DNA from: Pollutimonas bauzanensis | GTDB taxonomy: Bacteria > Pseudomonadota > Gammaproteobacteria > Burkholderiales > Burkholderiaceae_B | DNA length: 64,000 nucleotides | Direction: 5' to 3' | Assembly: GCF_900129885.1 (NCBI RefSeq) | Contig: NZ_FQXE01000002.1 | Location: 372,001-436,000, forward strand | Shown here: in pieces, positions 26,144-35,826 of the stretch | How the letters are laid out: each line of letters opens with the position of its first letter | Numbering within the stretch: the first letter of the stretch is position 1 | Position numbers and translations under genes: made by a program | Notes under the pieces: generated by a model | The model's database searches: none | What the model saw: the letters and a program-made list of their open reading frames with translations, nothing else | Told to the model about the DNA's origin: nothing

Positions 26144-26837
26144 AATGCGCCAGGTATCGCTGAGCTTCGGCGCATCGCGCGTGCTCGACGCCATCGATTT
26201 CCGCGTGGCGCCGGGCGAGCGGGTCGGCGTGCTGGGCTCCAGCGGCGCCGGCAAAAGCACCCTGCTCAGGCTGGCCGCCGGCCTGCTCAGGGCCAGCAGC
26301 GGCGCCTGCATCAACAGCTACCGGCATTCGCTGCTGGTGTTCCAGGAGCCGCGCCTGCTGCCTTGGCGCAGCATCCAGGACAATATCGAAATTCCCCTGC
26401 TGGCGGCGGGCTGCTCCCGGGAGCAGGCCCGTGCGCGCGCCGGCCATTGGCTGGAACGCGTGGACCTGGCGGGTGTGGGCAAGGCCTGGCCGGGCGAACT
26501 CTCCGGCGGCATGGCGCAGCGGGCCGCGCTGGCGCGCGCCTTTGCCATGCAGCCCGACCTGCTGTTGCTGGATGAACCCTTCAGCGCGCTCGACCCCGCC
26601 CTGCGCGCCGCGCTGAGCAAACTATGCAACGAATGCGTCAAGGACACCGGAGCCGCGCTGCTGTGCATCAGCCACCACCCCCATGAACTCGTCGAGATGG
26701 TCGACCGCTGCGTGCTGATCGCCCACGGCAAGCTGCAATCCTTCGACTTCGAAAGCGCCATGAACGGCCAGACGCGCGCGGCGGCCGCCGACTCCCTGCA
26801 CCAGACGCTGCTCAACCAGGAAACCATAGCGCCATGA
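26136..26837 (+). CDS. ABC transporter ATP-binding protein, SsuB/TauB type
   Basis: 233 residues from the ATG at 26136. Walker A is GSSGAGKSTLL (about residues 36-46), Q-loop FQEPRLLPW, signature LSGGMAQRAALARA, Walker B LLLLDEPFSALDP, and the switch His is in ISHHPHE. The LLPWRSIQDNIEIPL segment is typical of the nitrate/taurine/sulfonate subfamily. It powers the permease at 25361. Overlaps the next gene by ATGA. Confidence 0.92.
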   Translation: MLEMRQVSLSFGASRVLDAIDFRVAPGERVGVLGSSGAGKSTLLRLAAGLLRASSGACINSYRHSLLVFQEPRLLPWRSIQDNIEIPLLAAGCSREQARARAGHWLERVDLAGVGKAWPGELSGGMAQRAALARAFAMQPDLLLLDEPFSALDPALRAALSKLCNECVKDTGAALLCISHHPHELVEMVDRCVLIAHGKLQSFDFESAMNGQTRAAAADSLHQTLLNQETIAP

Positions 26838-27274
26838 GCTACCCCGTGCTGTTGATCATTCATCTATTTGCGGCGCTGGTCTTCATCGGCACGGTGTTCT
26901 TCGAAGTGCTGATACTGGAAAGCGTGCGCAAGCATGTGCCGCGCGACATGATGCGCACTCTTGAAATGGCGATCGGCGTGCGCGCGCGCCAGCTCATGCC
27001 ATGGGTCCTGCTGGTCCTGTACAGCGCCGGCATCGCCATGGCGTGGCATCACCGGGCGGCGCTGGCCCATCCTTTCGAGAGCAGCTTCGGCCTGCTGCTG
27101 AGCATCAAGATAGTGCTGGCGCTCAGCGTATTCGGCCACTTCCTCACGGCCATGACGCTGCGCCGCAAAGGCAAGCTGCACTCCATACACTTCCAGCGCA
27201 TCCACCTCAGCGTCTTCTGCCACATGGTCGGCATCGTCCTGCTGGCCAAAGCCATGTTCTATCTGCACTGGTAA
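26834..27274 (+). CDS. Four-helix membrane protein, CopD-like, in an iron operon
   Basis: 146 residues with four hydrophobic segments (residues 5-27, 52-70, 84-103, 118-143). Histidines are placed at membrane edges: His10 in LLIIHLFAA, the pair in WHHRAAL, and HSIHFQRIHLS with FCHM in the last helix. That pattern resembles CopD/DUF-type heme or metal-binding integral proteins, so it may be a heme b or metal reductase. Located between the ATPase and the TonB receptor with coupled translation, it may reduce the imported iron chelate in the inner membrane. That role is an inference; the family is not characterised. Confidence 0.65.
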   Translation: MSYPVLLIIHLFAALVFIGTVFFEVLILESVRKHVPRDMMRTLEMAIGVRARQLMPWVLLVLYSAGIAMAWHHRAALAHPFESSFGLLLSIKIVLALSVFGHFLTAMTLRRKGKLHSIHFQRIHLSVFCHMVGIVLLAKAMFYLHW

Positions 27275-27306
27275 TCCATATCCCTTCCCCTCGACGAGAA
27301 AACAAT

Positions 27307-29412
27307 ATGTCAACTACACCGCTCTTTCGACGCCTCGCGCTAAGCGTGGCCTTGAGTTCGCTATGGCTGCCCGCCGCGCATGCCGAAGAAGTCCCGACAC
27401 TGGCGCCCGTGGTGGTGTCCGGCCAGGACGATACCTCGCCGCTGCAACCCGGCATCAAGCAGGAAAAAGCCAGGCTGCAGCGCGTGGCCGGCGGCACCAA
27501 TCTCATAGAGCCGCAAAAAGAAGCGCGCCTGGCGACCCTGCGCGATGCGCTGGACTACCAGCCCGGCATCGTGGTGCAGGAATTCTTCGGCGGCATAGAC
27601 CAGCCGCGCCTGAACATCCGCGGCTCGGGCGTGCAAAGCAACCCCGTGAACCGCGGCGTGCTGCTCCTGCAGGACGGCCTGCCCCTGAATGAAGCCGACG
27701 GCTCCTTCGTCATCGGCTTCCTGGAACCGCGCAACAGCTCGCTGATCAGCGTGCGGCGCGGCGCCAACGCCTTGTCCGCCGGCGCCACGACGCTGGGCGG
27801 CGAACTGGATTTCCAATCGCTGACCGGCACCCAGAAAGACGAGATCGGCATAGAGGGCGGCAGCTTCGGCCGGCTGGGCCTGCATGCCGCCAAAGGCTTC
27901 CAGGGCGAGCAGCTGGACGGGCGCCTGAGCGTCAGCCACGATAAATCCGACGGCTACCGCCACCATTCGAGCTCCGAGCGCACCAGCGTGCAGGGCAATT
28001 TCGGGGTGCGCGGCGACAATTTCGAGAATCGCACCTACCTGTCGTACACGGACCTGAAATTCGACATCCCCAATGTCATCCCCAAAGACCGCCTGTACAG
28101 CGACCCGAAAAGCGTCCTGGGCGACTACAACGAGCAATTCGACAGGGCCAACAACATCTACCAGCGCGACCCCAATCGCGAAGCCACGCAGTTGCGCCTG
28201 GCCAACCGGACCTACTGGGGCAGCGAAGACCTGAACCAGACTTTCGGCGTGTATTGGCAGAATATCGACGACACCTTCACCAACCCGCTGGTCTCCTCGC
28301 CCACCGACGGCAACACCTACGGCGCGCAATGGCAGCTGGCCGGCAAGCTGCGCACGCTGGACTACCGCGTGGCGCTGGACTGGGCCAGCAGCGACATGGA
28401 TCGCGAGCTGTACGTGGTGAATCCGAACAACGGCAGCCGCCTGCAGCGCTTCGGCAACTATGACCTGCATGCGGAAAACCGCAGCGCCCTGCTGGGCCTG
28501 GAATGGCATATGACGCCGCAATGGAGCCTGGTGGGCGACCTGAAATACACCCAGGCGATACGCGATTCCAAAGACCGCGACAGCGGCGCCAGGCTGGATC
28601 AGGACTGGTCCTACGCCAGCCCCAAGGCAGGCATCATATGGAAGCCCGCGGACAGCTTGCGCTGGTTCGCCAACGTCAGCCGCAGCAACGAAGCCCCGAC
28701 CTACTGGGAAATCATCTACGGCGACGTTGCGCAGCCCCTGAATCCGCTTTCCGCGGCAACGTCCATGAACCGCCTCGACCTGCAGCGCGCCACCACTTAT
28801 GAAATCGGCGGCGACGGCAGCCTGGGCGCGGGCGCATATGCCGCGAACTGGGCCGTCACGCTGTACCGCAGCAGGGTCGAGGATGAATTGATGTCGGTCA
28901 GCACGGCCAACGGCACCTCGGCCGGCACCTACAATTACCGCGGCCGCACCCGCCACCAGGGCATTGAAGCGGGCTTGAACGGCTCGCTGCCCGCGCCCGG
29001 CGCCGGCGCCCTCGACTACCGGGTCGCCTATACATACAGCGATTTCCGCTTCCGCGGCGGCGAATTCGACGGCAACCAGATCGCGGGCGTGCCCAAGCAC
29101 ATGGTCAGCGCCGAGTTGCTGTATCGCATCGGCGGCTGGCGCTTTGGCCCGAATGTGCGCTGGCTGCCGTCCGACACCCCGACCAACCATGCCAATGTTC
29201 CGGGCACCGAACAGGACGCCTATGCGATCTGGGGGCTCAAGCTGGCCTACCAGCACGACAAGCACTGGAACGCCTACCTGGTTGCGGACAATCTGTCGGA
29301 CAAGATCTACGCCAGCAGCTACGTGATCCGCAATACCGGCACCGCGGCCATGCCCACCTTCCTGTCCGGCAACGGACGCAGCGTCGCCGCGGGAGTGAAC
29401 TACAGGTTCTGA
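27307..29412 (+). CDS. TonB-dependent outer-membrane receptor in an iron operon
   Basis: 701 residues: signal peptide ending at AHA-E (about residue 25), TonB box in APVVVSGQ, plug domain with LRDALDYQPGIVVQEFFGGI and RLNIRGSGVQSNP, and a 22-strand barrel ending in F (VNYRF). The plug-barrel arrangement is of the FecA/PupB branch, without a FecA-type N-terminal signalling domain, so it does not directly signal to an ECF sigma factor. The start is at 27307, 33 bases after the CopD-like gene. With a Fur-like box upstream of the operon it should capture a ferric complex at the outer membrane and pass it to the ABC transporter. Confidence 0.87.
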   Translation: MSTTPLFRRLALSVALSSLWLPAAHAEEVPTLAPVVVSGQDDTSPLQPGIKQEKARLQRVAGGTNLIEPQKEARLATLRDALDYQPGIVVQEFFGGIDQPRLNIRGSGVQSNPVNRGVLLLQDGLPLNEADGSFVIGFLEPRNSSLISVRRGANALSAGATTLGGELDFQSLTGTQKDEIGIEGGSFGRLGLHAAKGFQGEQLDGRLSVSHDKSDGYRHHSSSERTSVQGNFGVRGDNFENRTYLSYTDLKFDIPNVIPKDRLYSDPKSVLGDYNEQFDRANNIYQRDPNREATQLRLANRTYWGSEDLNQTFGVYWQNIDDTFTNPLVSSPTDGNTYGAQWQLAGKLRTLDYRVALDWASSDMDRELYVVNPNNGSRLQRFGNYDLHAENRSALLGLEWHMTPQWSLVGDLKYTQAIRDSKDRDSGARLDQDWSYASPKAGIIWKPADSLRWFANVSRSNEAPTYWEIIYGDVAQPLNPLSAATSMNRLDLQRATTYEIGGDGSLGAGAYAANWAVTLYRSRVEDELMSVSTANGTSAGTYNYRGRTRHQGIEAGLNGSLPAPGAGALDYRVAYTYSDFRFRGGEFDGNQIAGVPKHMVSAELLYRIGGWRFGPNVRWLPSDTPTNHANVPGTEQDAYAIWGLKLAYQHDKHWNAYLVADNLSDKIYASSYVIRNTGTAAMPTFLSGNGRSVAAGVNYRF

Positions 29413-29506
29413 GCCGGGAAATTCCTGAAAGCCGGGGGCCGAGTGCCGGACTGGCGCCGCATTGACGCATAATGTGCCTGGACGACCATTCGATACGGGA
29501 GACAGC

Positions 29507-30256
29507 ATGGCACCAGTCACCAACACCGTTCTGATTACCGGAGCCAGCCGGGGCATAGGCGCGGCGACCGCCATCGCCGCCGCCCGCGACGGCTACGCCG
29601 TGGCGGTCAATTACCTCAAGGACCAGGAGGCGGCGCAGAGCGTCGTCCAGGCCATATTGCGGCTAGGCGGGAAGGCCGTCGCCATACAAGGCGACGTCGG
29701 CAATCCGGAAGACATTCCGCGCATATTCGAACTTGCCGAACAGCGCCTCGGCCCCTTGACGGCCCTGGTCAACAATTCCGGCATCACCGGGCCCATCGGC
29801 CCGTTCGCGAAGACCACCGACGCCACCATCGAGCGCGTATTCCAGGTCAATGTATTCGGCACCATGCAGTGTTCGCGCGCGGCGCTGGCAAGCTTCGCCC
29901 GGCGCGGCGCCGCCGGCGTCATCGTCAACGTTTCTTCCGTGGCCGCCCGCACAGGCAGCCCGGGCGAATACGTGCACTATGCCGCCAGCAAAGCCGCTGT
30001 CGAAGCCTTTACCCTGGGCCTGGCGCGCGAAGTGGCGGCAACGGGGGTCCGGGTCTGCGCGGTGGCGCCGGGCTCGACGCTTACCGGAATCCATGCCGCG
30101 GCGGGTGAACCCGATCGCCCGGCGCGCATCGCGCCCAAGATCCCCCTGGGGCGCCTGGCCCATCCCGAAGAGGTCGCCGCAACCATAGTCTGGCTGCTGT
30201 CGCCGGCCGCATCGTATATCACGGGCACCGTGGTGCAGTGCGCCGGCGGCTTGTAA
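29507..30256 (+). CDS. Short-chain dehydrogenase/reductase (SDR)
   Basis: 249 residues. The cofactor motif TGASRGIG (about 11-18), NNSG (89-92), the catalytic Ser143/Ser144 in NVSSVAAR, and Tyr158-x-x-x-Lys162 (YVHYAASKAA) are complete. FabG-like classical SDR. Start chosen at 29507 after GGGAGAC. The Y-V-H variant before the catalytic Tyr is shared with many YgfF-type glucose-dehydrogenase-like SDRs. It stands alone, convergent with the second ilvD, 8 bases away. Substrate unknown. Confidence 0.88.
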   Translation: MAPVTNTVLITGASRGIGAATAIAAARDGYAVAVNYLKDQEAAQSVVQAILRLGGKAVAIQGDVGNPEDIPRIFELAEQRLGPLTALVNNSGITGPIGPFAKTTDATIERVFQVNVFGTMQCSRAALASFARRGAAGVIVNVSSVAARTGSPGEYVHYAASKAAVEAFTLGLAREVAATGVRVCAVAPGSTLTGIHAAAGEPDRPARIAPKIPLGRLAHPEEVAATIVWLLSPAASYITGTVVQCAGGL

Positions 30257-30264
30257 GCATTGCC

Positions 30265-32124
30265 CTACCCCAGCTGCGACACATCCCTGACGGCCCCGCG
30301 GTCGGCCGATGTCGCCAGCGCCGCATAGGCCTTCAGCGCCTGCGATACCACGCGCTCGCGGCTCACCGGCTTCCACGCCCTGGCGCCTCGCCCCTCCATC
30401 CCGGCGCGCCGCGCCGCGAGGTCCCCGTCGCTGACGGCCAGATGTATTTTGCGGTTCGGAATGTCGATTTGTATCGTGTCCCCGTCGTTGACCAGGCCGA
30501 TGTTGCCGCCTTCGGCGGCCTCGGGCGAGGCATGGCCTATCACCAGCCCCGACGAACCGCCCGAAAAGCGGCCGTCGGTCAGCAGCGCCGTGGTCTTGCC
30601 CAGGCCTTTCGATTTCAGGTAGGACGTGGGGTAAAGCATTTCCTGCATGCCCGGGCCGCCCTTGGGGCCTTCGTAGCGGATGATCACCACGTCGCCGGGC
30701 TTGACGGCATCGCCCAGGATGCCCTCGACCGCGTCTTCCTGGCTTTCGTATACGCGCGCCACGCCAGTGAACTTCAGTATGCTTTCGTCCACGCCCGCGG
30801 TCTTGACGATGCAGCCCTTGGGCGCGAGGTTGCCATACAGGACCGCCAGGCCGCCGTCCTGCGAATAAGCGTGCTGCCTCGAACGGATGCAGCCCTTCTC
30901 GCGATCCAGGTCCAGATGCTGAAAATAGCGCTCCTGGCTGAAGGCCACCTGGGTGCGCACGCCGCCCGGCGCGGCCTTGAAAAACTCCTGCACTTCCCGG
31001 GAGGGGTCCGCGCCATTCACGTCCCACGCGGCGATTGCCTGGCCCAGGGTGCCGCTGTGGATATTGCCCGCGTCCAGGTGCAGCAGATCCGCCCGCGCCA
31101 GCTCGCCCAGTATCGCCAGAATGCCGCCGGCGCGGTGCACATCCTCGACGTGGTATTTGTCGGTGGCCGGCGCCACCTTGCACAGGCAGGGCACGCGGCG
31201 CGAAATGCGGTCGATGTCCGACATGGTGAAATCCACGCCCGCTTCCTGGGCGGCGGCCAGCAGATGCAGGACGGTATTGGTCGACCCGCCCATCGCCACG
31301 TCCAGCGTCATCGCGTTCTCGAAAGCCTGGAAGGTTGCCACATTGCGCGGCAATACCGAGGCATCGTCCTGCTCGTAATAGCGTTTGCACAGCTGGACCA
31401 CCAGCCGGCCGGCGTTTTCGAACAGGCTTTTGCGCCGCGCATGCGTGGCGACCACCGTCCCGTTGCCCGGCAACGCCAGGCCCAGGGCCTCCGTCAGGCA
31501 ATTCATGGAATTGGCGGTAAACATGCCGGAACACGAGCCGCAGGTCGGGCAGGCGTTGCGCTCGGCCTCGGCCGCCTCGGCATCCGTCACGGCGGGATCG
31601 GCGGCCTTGATCATGGCGTCGACCAGGTCCAGCTTCATCAGGACCTTGTGGGTGCCGGTCTCGAGCACCTTGCCCGCCTCCATGGGGCCGCCGGAGACGA
31701 AGACCACCGGAATATTCAGGCGCATCGCGGCCATCAGCATCCCGGGAGTGATCTTGTCGCAGTTCGAAATACAGACCATCGCGTCGGCGCAGTGCGCGTT
31801 CACCATGTATTCGACCGAATCGGCGATGAGCTCGCGCGAAGGCAGCGAATACAGCATGCCGCCGTGGCCCATGGCGATGCCGTCATCCACCGCGATGGTG
31901 TTGAATTCCTTGGCCACGCCGCCCGCGGCTTCGATCTGCCGCGCCACCAATTGCCCCATGTCTTTCAGGTGCACATGGCCGGGAACGAATTGGGTAAATG
32001 AATTGACGACGGCAATGATGGGCTTTTCGAAGTCGCCATCCTGCATGCCGGTGGCGCGCCAGAGGGCGCGCGCGCCAGCCATATTGCGGCCATGGGTGGA
32101 GGTGCGTGAACGATATTGCGGCAT
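30265..32124 (-). CDS. ilvD: Dihydroxy-acid dehydratase, long (E. coli) type
   Basis: 619 residues. Cluster cysteines are recognisable in [10 protein letters not shown] and [15 protein letters not shown], and the N-terminal [11 protein letters not shown] segment is typical of the enterobacterial type, a [4Fe-4S] enzyme sensitive to oxygen. It catalyses the same reaction as the 561-residue copy at 22437. Having both types, one probably oxygen-labile and the other more stable, could serve different oxygen conditions (inference). GAGACAAG precedes the ATG. It stands alone. Confidence 0.93.
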   Translation of the reverse strand: MPQYRSRTSTHGRNMAGARALWRATGMQDGDFEKPIIAVVNSFTQFVPGHVHLKDMGQLVARQIEAAGGVAKEFNTIAVDDGIAMGHGGMLYSLPSRELIADSVEYMVNAHCADAMVCISNCDKITPGMLMAAMRLNIPVVFVSGGPMEAGKVLETGTHKVLMKLDLVDAMIKAADPAVTDAEAAEAERNACPTCGSCSGMFTANSMNCLTEALGLALPGNGTVVATHARRKSLFENAGRLVVQLCKRYYEQDDASVLPRNVATFQAFENAMTLDVAMGGSTNTVLHLLAAAQEAGVDFTMSDIDRISRRVPCLCKVAPATDKYHVEDVHRAGGILAILGELARADLLHLDAGNIHSGTLGQAIAAWDVNGADPSREVQEFFKAAPGGVRTQVAFSQERYFQHLDLDREKGCIRSRQHAYSQDGGLAVLYGNLAPKGCIVKTAGVDESILKFTGVARVYESQEDAVEGILGDAVKPGDVVIIRYEGPKGGPGMQEMLYPTSYLKSKGLGKTTALLTDGRFSGGSSGLVIGHASPEAAEGGNIGLVNDGDTIQIDIPNRKIHLAVSDGDLAARRAGMEGRGARAWKPVSRERVVSQALKAYAALATSADRGAVRDVSQLG

Positions 32125-32283
32125 GTCTTGTCTCTGATTAAACGCTTAAAAAGCCTAATCATAATCTTCCTTGGGCAAGGCTGGCGCGGAGCCCGGTTTC
32201 CCCCTGGGAGCGCGGCCGGATCGCCGCCGCCTGGCCTGGACGCGGCGGCGATGACCGGCCGCCACGCCCGCGAGACACGCCAA

Positions 32284-33405
32284 TTACAACTGGACAATCT
32301 TGCCGTCGCGAATGGTCAGCACCACGCCATCGTAAATGGGCGTGCGCGATGCCGTCTGCGTCAAAATGCCATTGCCCAGCACGGTGGGCAGATCCCTGAT
32401 ACCTGCCAGCGCCCTGCGTATGGACTCGGGGCTGTAGTCCGGGCCGGCATTCTTGACGGCCGCCGCGGCCGTCTTCAGGTTCGAATAGCCAATGGCGGCA
32501 AAGGTATCGGGCTCGATGCCATACTTCTTCTTGTAGGCGGCAACGAACTTTTGGTTCAATTCCGACTGATTGCCGATAAAGTAATCCGAAGTGAAGATCA
32601 CACCCTCCACGGCCGGCCCGCCCACCTTGACGAACTGGTGCGATGCCGCCGACGGCGTCGCCACGATACGCACCGTAGACGGCAAACCCGCCTGCCTGGC
32701 CTGTATGACAATATTGGCCGTGGCTTCGCCTGTCGTGGACACCACCAGCGTGTCGATGTCCCGCGCAACCACCTTGGTCACAATGGCGCTGAAGTCCGTA
32801 TCGGAACCCACAATGGTTTCTTCAATCACGGTTTTCACGCCAGCCTGTTCCAGCGGCCTCTTTATGCCATCTTTCTGCTGTAGATACGACTCGTTGTCGC
32901 GATTGAAAATATACGCGGCGCGCTTGGGCTGGTAATCCCTGGCATAGCGCAAAGCCAGGCTTTCCACGATTTTTGCGGGCGCCGCATTGGCCTTGAATAT
33001 CCACTCGCCTATCGGGGCCACGTCGCCCGAGGCCTGGGTCAGCGCCGGTATTTTCCTGCTTTGCGCAATCGGCAAATAAGCCTGCGCTTCGACAGTGGAC
33101 GTGGGGCCCAGTATCAGTACCGCATTGTTCGTATTGATAAAACGATGGACCAGGTTGACCGCCTGATTCTTGTCGCTGGCGGTATCTTCAATCAACAGTT
33201 TCAGCGTGGCGTCGCCCAACTCGCCCGACCGGGCGACCTCTTCGGCCGCCAGTTCGATGCCATTGCGCGCCGGCAGGTTGGCGAAGGCAAAAATGCCGGA
33301 GGATGAAACCGGCACGCCCACGACGACCTCATGCGCATGGGCCGTGGCCAGCGCCGAGGCAGCCAGCGCCGCCAGCGAAATCAAGGATATCAAAAGTTTT
33401 CTCAT
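32284..33405 (-). CDS. Branched-chain amino acid type ABC transporter binding protein
   Basis: 373 residues, Peripla_BP_6 (LivK/LivJ) fold. The signal peptide ends near AHA-HEV (about residue 25). It opens VVVGVPVSSSGIFAFANLPARNGIELAAEEV and ends IYDGVVLTIRDGKIVQL. It is the last gene of the minus-strand unit that starts with a DAO-type flavoprotein, following livF by 55 bases. Ligands in the family range from leucine to urea, amides and aromatic acids; a FAD amine or amino-acid oxidase in the same unit suggests an amine or N-methyl amino acid. Confidence 0.9.
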   Translation of the reverse strand: MRKLLISLISLAALAASALATAHAHEVVVGVPVSSSGIFAFANLPARNGIELAAEEVARSGELGDATLKLLIEDTASDKNQAVNLVHRFINTNNAVLILGPTSTVEAQAYLPIAQSRKIPALTQASGDVAPIGEWIFKANAAPAKIVESLALRYARDYQPKRAAYIFNRDNESYLQQKDGIKRPLEQAGVKTVIEETIVGSDTDFSAIVTKVVARDIDTLVVSTTGEATANIVIQARQAGLPSTVRIVATPSAASHQFVKVGGPAVEGVIFTSDYFIGNQSELNQKFVAAYKKKYGIEPDTFAAIGYSNLKTAAAAVKNAGPDYSPESIRRALAGIRDLPTVLGNGILTQTASRTPIYDGVVLTIRDGKIVQL

Positions 33406-33460
33406 GATCTACAGCTCACCTAAAAGAAGAAGACAAAAGGACGGACATGGGCTTCGAAGT

Positions 33461-34204
33461 TCATTCAGGAAAAACAGGCGCGTCGCCGGACGCGTCCGCG
33501 TCGATGGAAGGCAGGTAATGCTCGATGACTCTGGGGTCGTGGCGCAGTTCGGCACTGGGTCCGCCCAGCACGATGCGCCCATGCTCCATCACGTAGGCGC
33601 GATCGCTGATCGCCAGCGCCAGGCTGGCATTTTGTTCGACCAGCAAAATAGTCAGGCCGGTTTCACGCAAGTCGCGCAAGGCGTCGAACACTTGCTTGAC
33701 GATAATGGGGGCCAGCCCCAGGCTGGGTTCATCCAGCATCAGCAGTCGGGGACATCCCATCAATGCACGGCCTATTGCCAGCATTTGCTGCTGGCCGCCG
33801 CTAAGCGTTCCGGCTTTCTGCTGGCGGCGCTCTTGCAAAATGGGAAACAAACGGTAGATGTCGTCCAGGGCATGCCGCGGCGGGCGGCCCGCCGCCGCCT
33901 GCCGGCCCAGCAATAAATTGTCCTCGACGCTCAAGGGCCCCAGCACCTGCCGCCCCTCGGGGACCTGCAGCAAGCCGGCGCGGGCTATTTTGTCGGGCCG
34001 CCATCCAGCAATGTGATGACCGGCAAACATGATACTGCCGCTATGCGCGCGCAACAGGCCGCTGGCCGCATTGAGCAAAGTGCTTTTACCCGCGCCATTG
34101 GGCCCGATCAAGGCGATCAGCTCCCCTTCGGAAACCCGCAATGACGCATCGCGTACCGCCTGGATACGGCCATAAGAAACCACGGCCGATGCAATTTCCA
34201 GCAT
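33461..34204 (-). CDS. livF: LivF-type ABC ATPase
   Basis: 247 residues. Walker A GPNGAGKSTLLN, signature LSGGQQQMLAIGRAL, Walker B RLLMLDEPSLGLAP and switch VEQNASLAL are all present. In this subfamily LivF and LivG form a heterodimer that drives the LivHM membrane channel. It begins 3 bases after the livG stop. Subfamily and specificity follow the neighbours, not the sequence itself. Confidence 0.92.
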   Translation of the reverse strand: MLEIASAVVSYGRIQAVRDASLRVSEGELIALIGPNGAGKSTLLNAASGLLRAHSGSIMFAGHHIAGWRPDKIARAGLLQVPEGRQVLGPLSVEDNLLLGRQAAAGRPPRHALDDIYRLFPILQERRQQKAGTLSGGQQQMLAIGRALMGCPRLLMLDEPSLGLAPIIVKQVFDALRDLRETGLTILLVEQNASLALAISDRAYVMEHGRIVLGGPSAELRHDPRVIEHYLPSIDADASGDAPVFPE

Positions 34205-34207
34205 GAA

Positions 34208-34963
34208 TCAGCCCCCCAGGTACGCAGCGACAACAGCGGCCTGCGCCCGCAGCGCGCGCGGTTCGCCAGAGGCTATCAGCCGGCCGGCGTCCAGGACATG
34301 CAACTCCTGGCATAGCGACATGACAAAACGCATATTGTGCTCGATCAGCAAGACTGCCAGGCCATCAGCAGCCAGTGAAGCAAAGATCCCGCCCAGCGCA
34401 TAGGCTTCGCGATCGTTCATGCCCGCCACAGGTTCATCCAGCAGCAACAGCCGCGGCCGCGCGGCCAGGGCACGCATCATTTCCACCCTGCGCTGGTGCC
34501 CGTAGGACAAATTGCCCGCCGCTTGCCTGGCGTATTTCAGCATATCGAAACGCTGCAGCAAGGCCGCGCCATGCTCGCGCAGTCGAGCCGTCTCGCGCCG
34601 CGCCGACGGCAAGCCCAGCAAGGCCGACAGCGCAGAACTGCGCTCATGGCGATGAAAACCCGCCACGACGTTATCGAGCACACTGGCCTCTTTCAGCAAG
34701 CGTATAGTCTGGAAAGTACGGGCAATGCCACGGCGCGCCACCTGGTCCGGCTCGATGTCGGAAATATCTTCGCCATCGATGCTGATGACCCCCTGCGTAG
34801 GCCGCAGCAAGCCGCTGATCAGATTTACCAGCGTTGTCTTTCCCGCCCCATTGGGGCCGATCAGGCCGGTAATGCGCCCCGGCGATACCGACAGCGTCAC
34901 CTCGCTGACGGCGCTCAGGCCGCCGAACCGACGGCTGACATTGTCCAGCTTCAACCCGCTCAT
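34208..34963 (-). CDS. livG: LivG-type ABC ATPase
   Basis: 251 residues. Walker A GPNGAGKTTLVNL, the long Q-loop region typical of LivG (RTFQTIRLLKEASVLDNV), signature LSYGHQRRVEMMRAL, Walker B LLLLDEPVAGMND and switch IEHNMRFV are complete. Its start overlaps the livM stop by 4 bases. Cytoplasmic face of the inner membrane, with LivF. Confidence 0.92.
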   Translation of the reverse strand: MSGLKLDNVSRRFGGLSAVSEVTLSVSPGRITGLIGPNGAGKTTLVNLISGLLRPTQGVISIDGEDISDIEPDQVARRGIARTFQTIRLLKEASVLDNVVAGFHRHERSSALSALLGLPSARRETARLREHGAALLQRFDMLKYARQAAGNLSYGHQRRVEMMRALAARPRLLLLDEPVAGMNDREAYALGGIFASLAADGLAVLLIEHNMRFVMSLCQELHVLDAGRLIASGEPRALRAQAAVVAAYLGG

Positions 34964-35826
34964 GGCTGCGCCTCCGCAAGCCGTTCCGCCTTGCGCCGCC
35001 GCCAGCGCAGGCCCAGCGTATCGACGACGCCATAAGGCCAGTAGATGATTGCCAGCACCATCAGCGCGCCGTTTACCGCTAAACGGTAATCAGCCAATGG
35101 CCGCGCCACTTCCGGCAGCAGCGTCAAAATCAAGGCCCCCGCCAAAGGCCCCAGGACGGCGTTGCGTCCTCCCAGCACCACGAAGCCAAGCGCCGCAATG
35201 ATCAAGGGAAAGCCGAAGTCTTCAGGCACCAGGGAATAATTGCGGTAGGCAACAAGCCCGCCCCCCAGGCCGCCCAGGGCGCCGCTCAAGGCAAACGCCA
35301 GGCGCTGATGCCTGACCACCGAGATCCCCAGCGATACGGCCACGGTTTCGTCCTGGCGTATGGTGTCGAAAGCGCGCCCTATCCCTGTCCCCGACAAGGC
35401 CTTGAGCAAATACAACACAATGGCGACGACCACCAGCAAATGGCCAGGGCCCACCAAATTGGGGATGCCATTCAAACCCAAGGCGCCGCCTGTCAACGAC
35501 TCCCAGTACAAACTTATCGACATCACAATTTGTACAAATGCCAAGGTGGCGATGGCCTGGAATACGCCGCGCAAGCGCGCCAGCGGCCAAGCCAGCAGGG
35601 CGCCGGCCAGCGCCCCTATCGAAGCGGCCGCCAGCAGGCCCGCCCCGGCGGGCAAGCCAAAACGCAATGCCAGCAAGGCCGCGGCATACGCGCCCAGCGA
35701 AGCAAAGCCCGCCGTCGCCAGGGAAAATACCCCCGCGCGCAAAGCAATGTACTGGCTGTAGGCCAACACGCCATTGACCAGCACCAATTCGAATAACGAC
35801 AACTGACCCGACAAGAAGCTGCTCAT
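34960..35826 (-). CDS. livM: LivM-type ABC permease
   Basis: 288 residues, somewhat shorter than E. coli LivM (425), with about 8 hydrophobic segments. The LivM signature LGINGIPNL is seen as LGLNGIPNLVG (residues ~118-128), and the ATPase-contact region SGTGIGRAFDTIRQDETVAVSLGISV follows. Its 4-base overlap with livH (35823-35826) indicates coupled expression with LivH as a heterodimeric channel. Confidence 0.9.
   Translation of the reverse strand: MSSFLSGQLSLFELVLVNGVLAYSQYIALRAGVFSLATAGFASLGAYAAALLALRFGLPAGAGLLAAASIGALAGALLAWPLARLRGVFQAIATLAFVQIVMSISLYWESLTGGALGLNGIPNLVGPGHLLVVVAIVLYLLKALSGTGIGRAFDTIRQDETVAVSLGISVVRHQRLAFALSGALGGLGGGLVAYRNYSLVPEDFGFPLIIAALGFVVLGGRNAVLGPLAGALILTLLPEVARPLADYRLAVNGALMVLAIIYWPYGVVDTLGLRWRRRKAERLAEAQP

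Noticed and set aside
27361-29574. 737-codon open frame antisense to the TonB receptor gene
   Set aside because: The TonB receptor on the plus strand is clearly real (signal peptide, plug motifs, barrel end), and the antisense frame shows no domain.
32125-32283. Possible small RNA in the gap between ilvD and the Liv-type binding protein gene
   Set aside because: I found no convincing hairpin plus T-run or conserved element, only promoter-like AT-rich bases near 32150.
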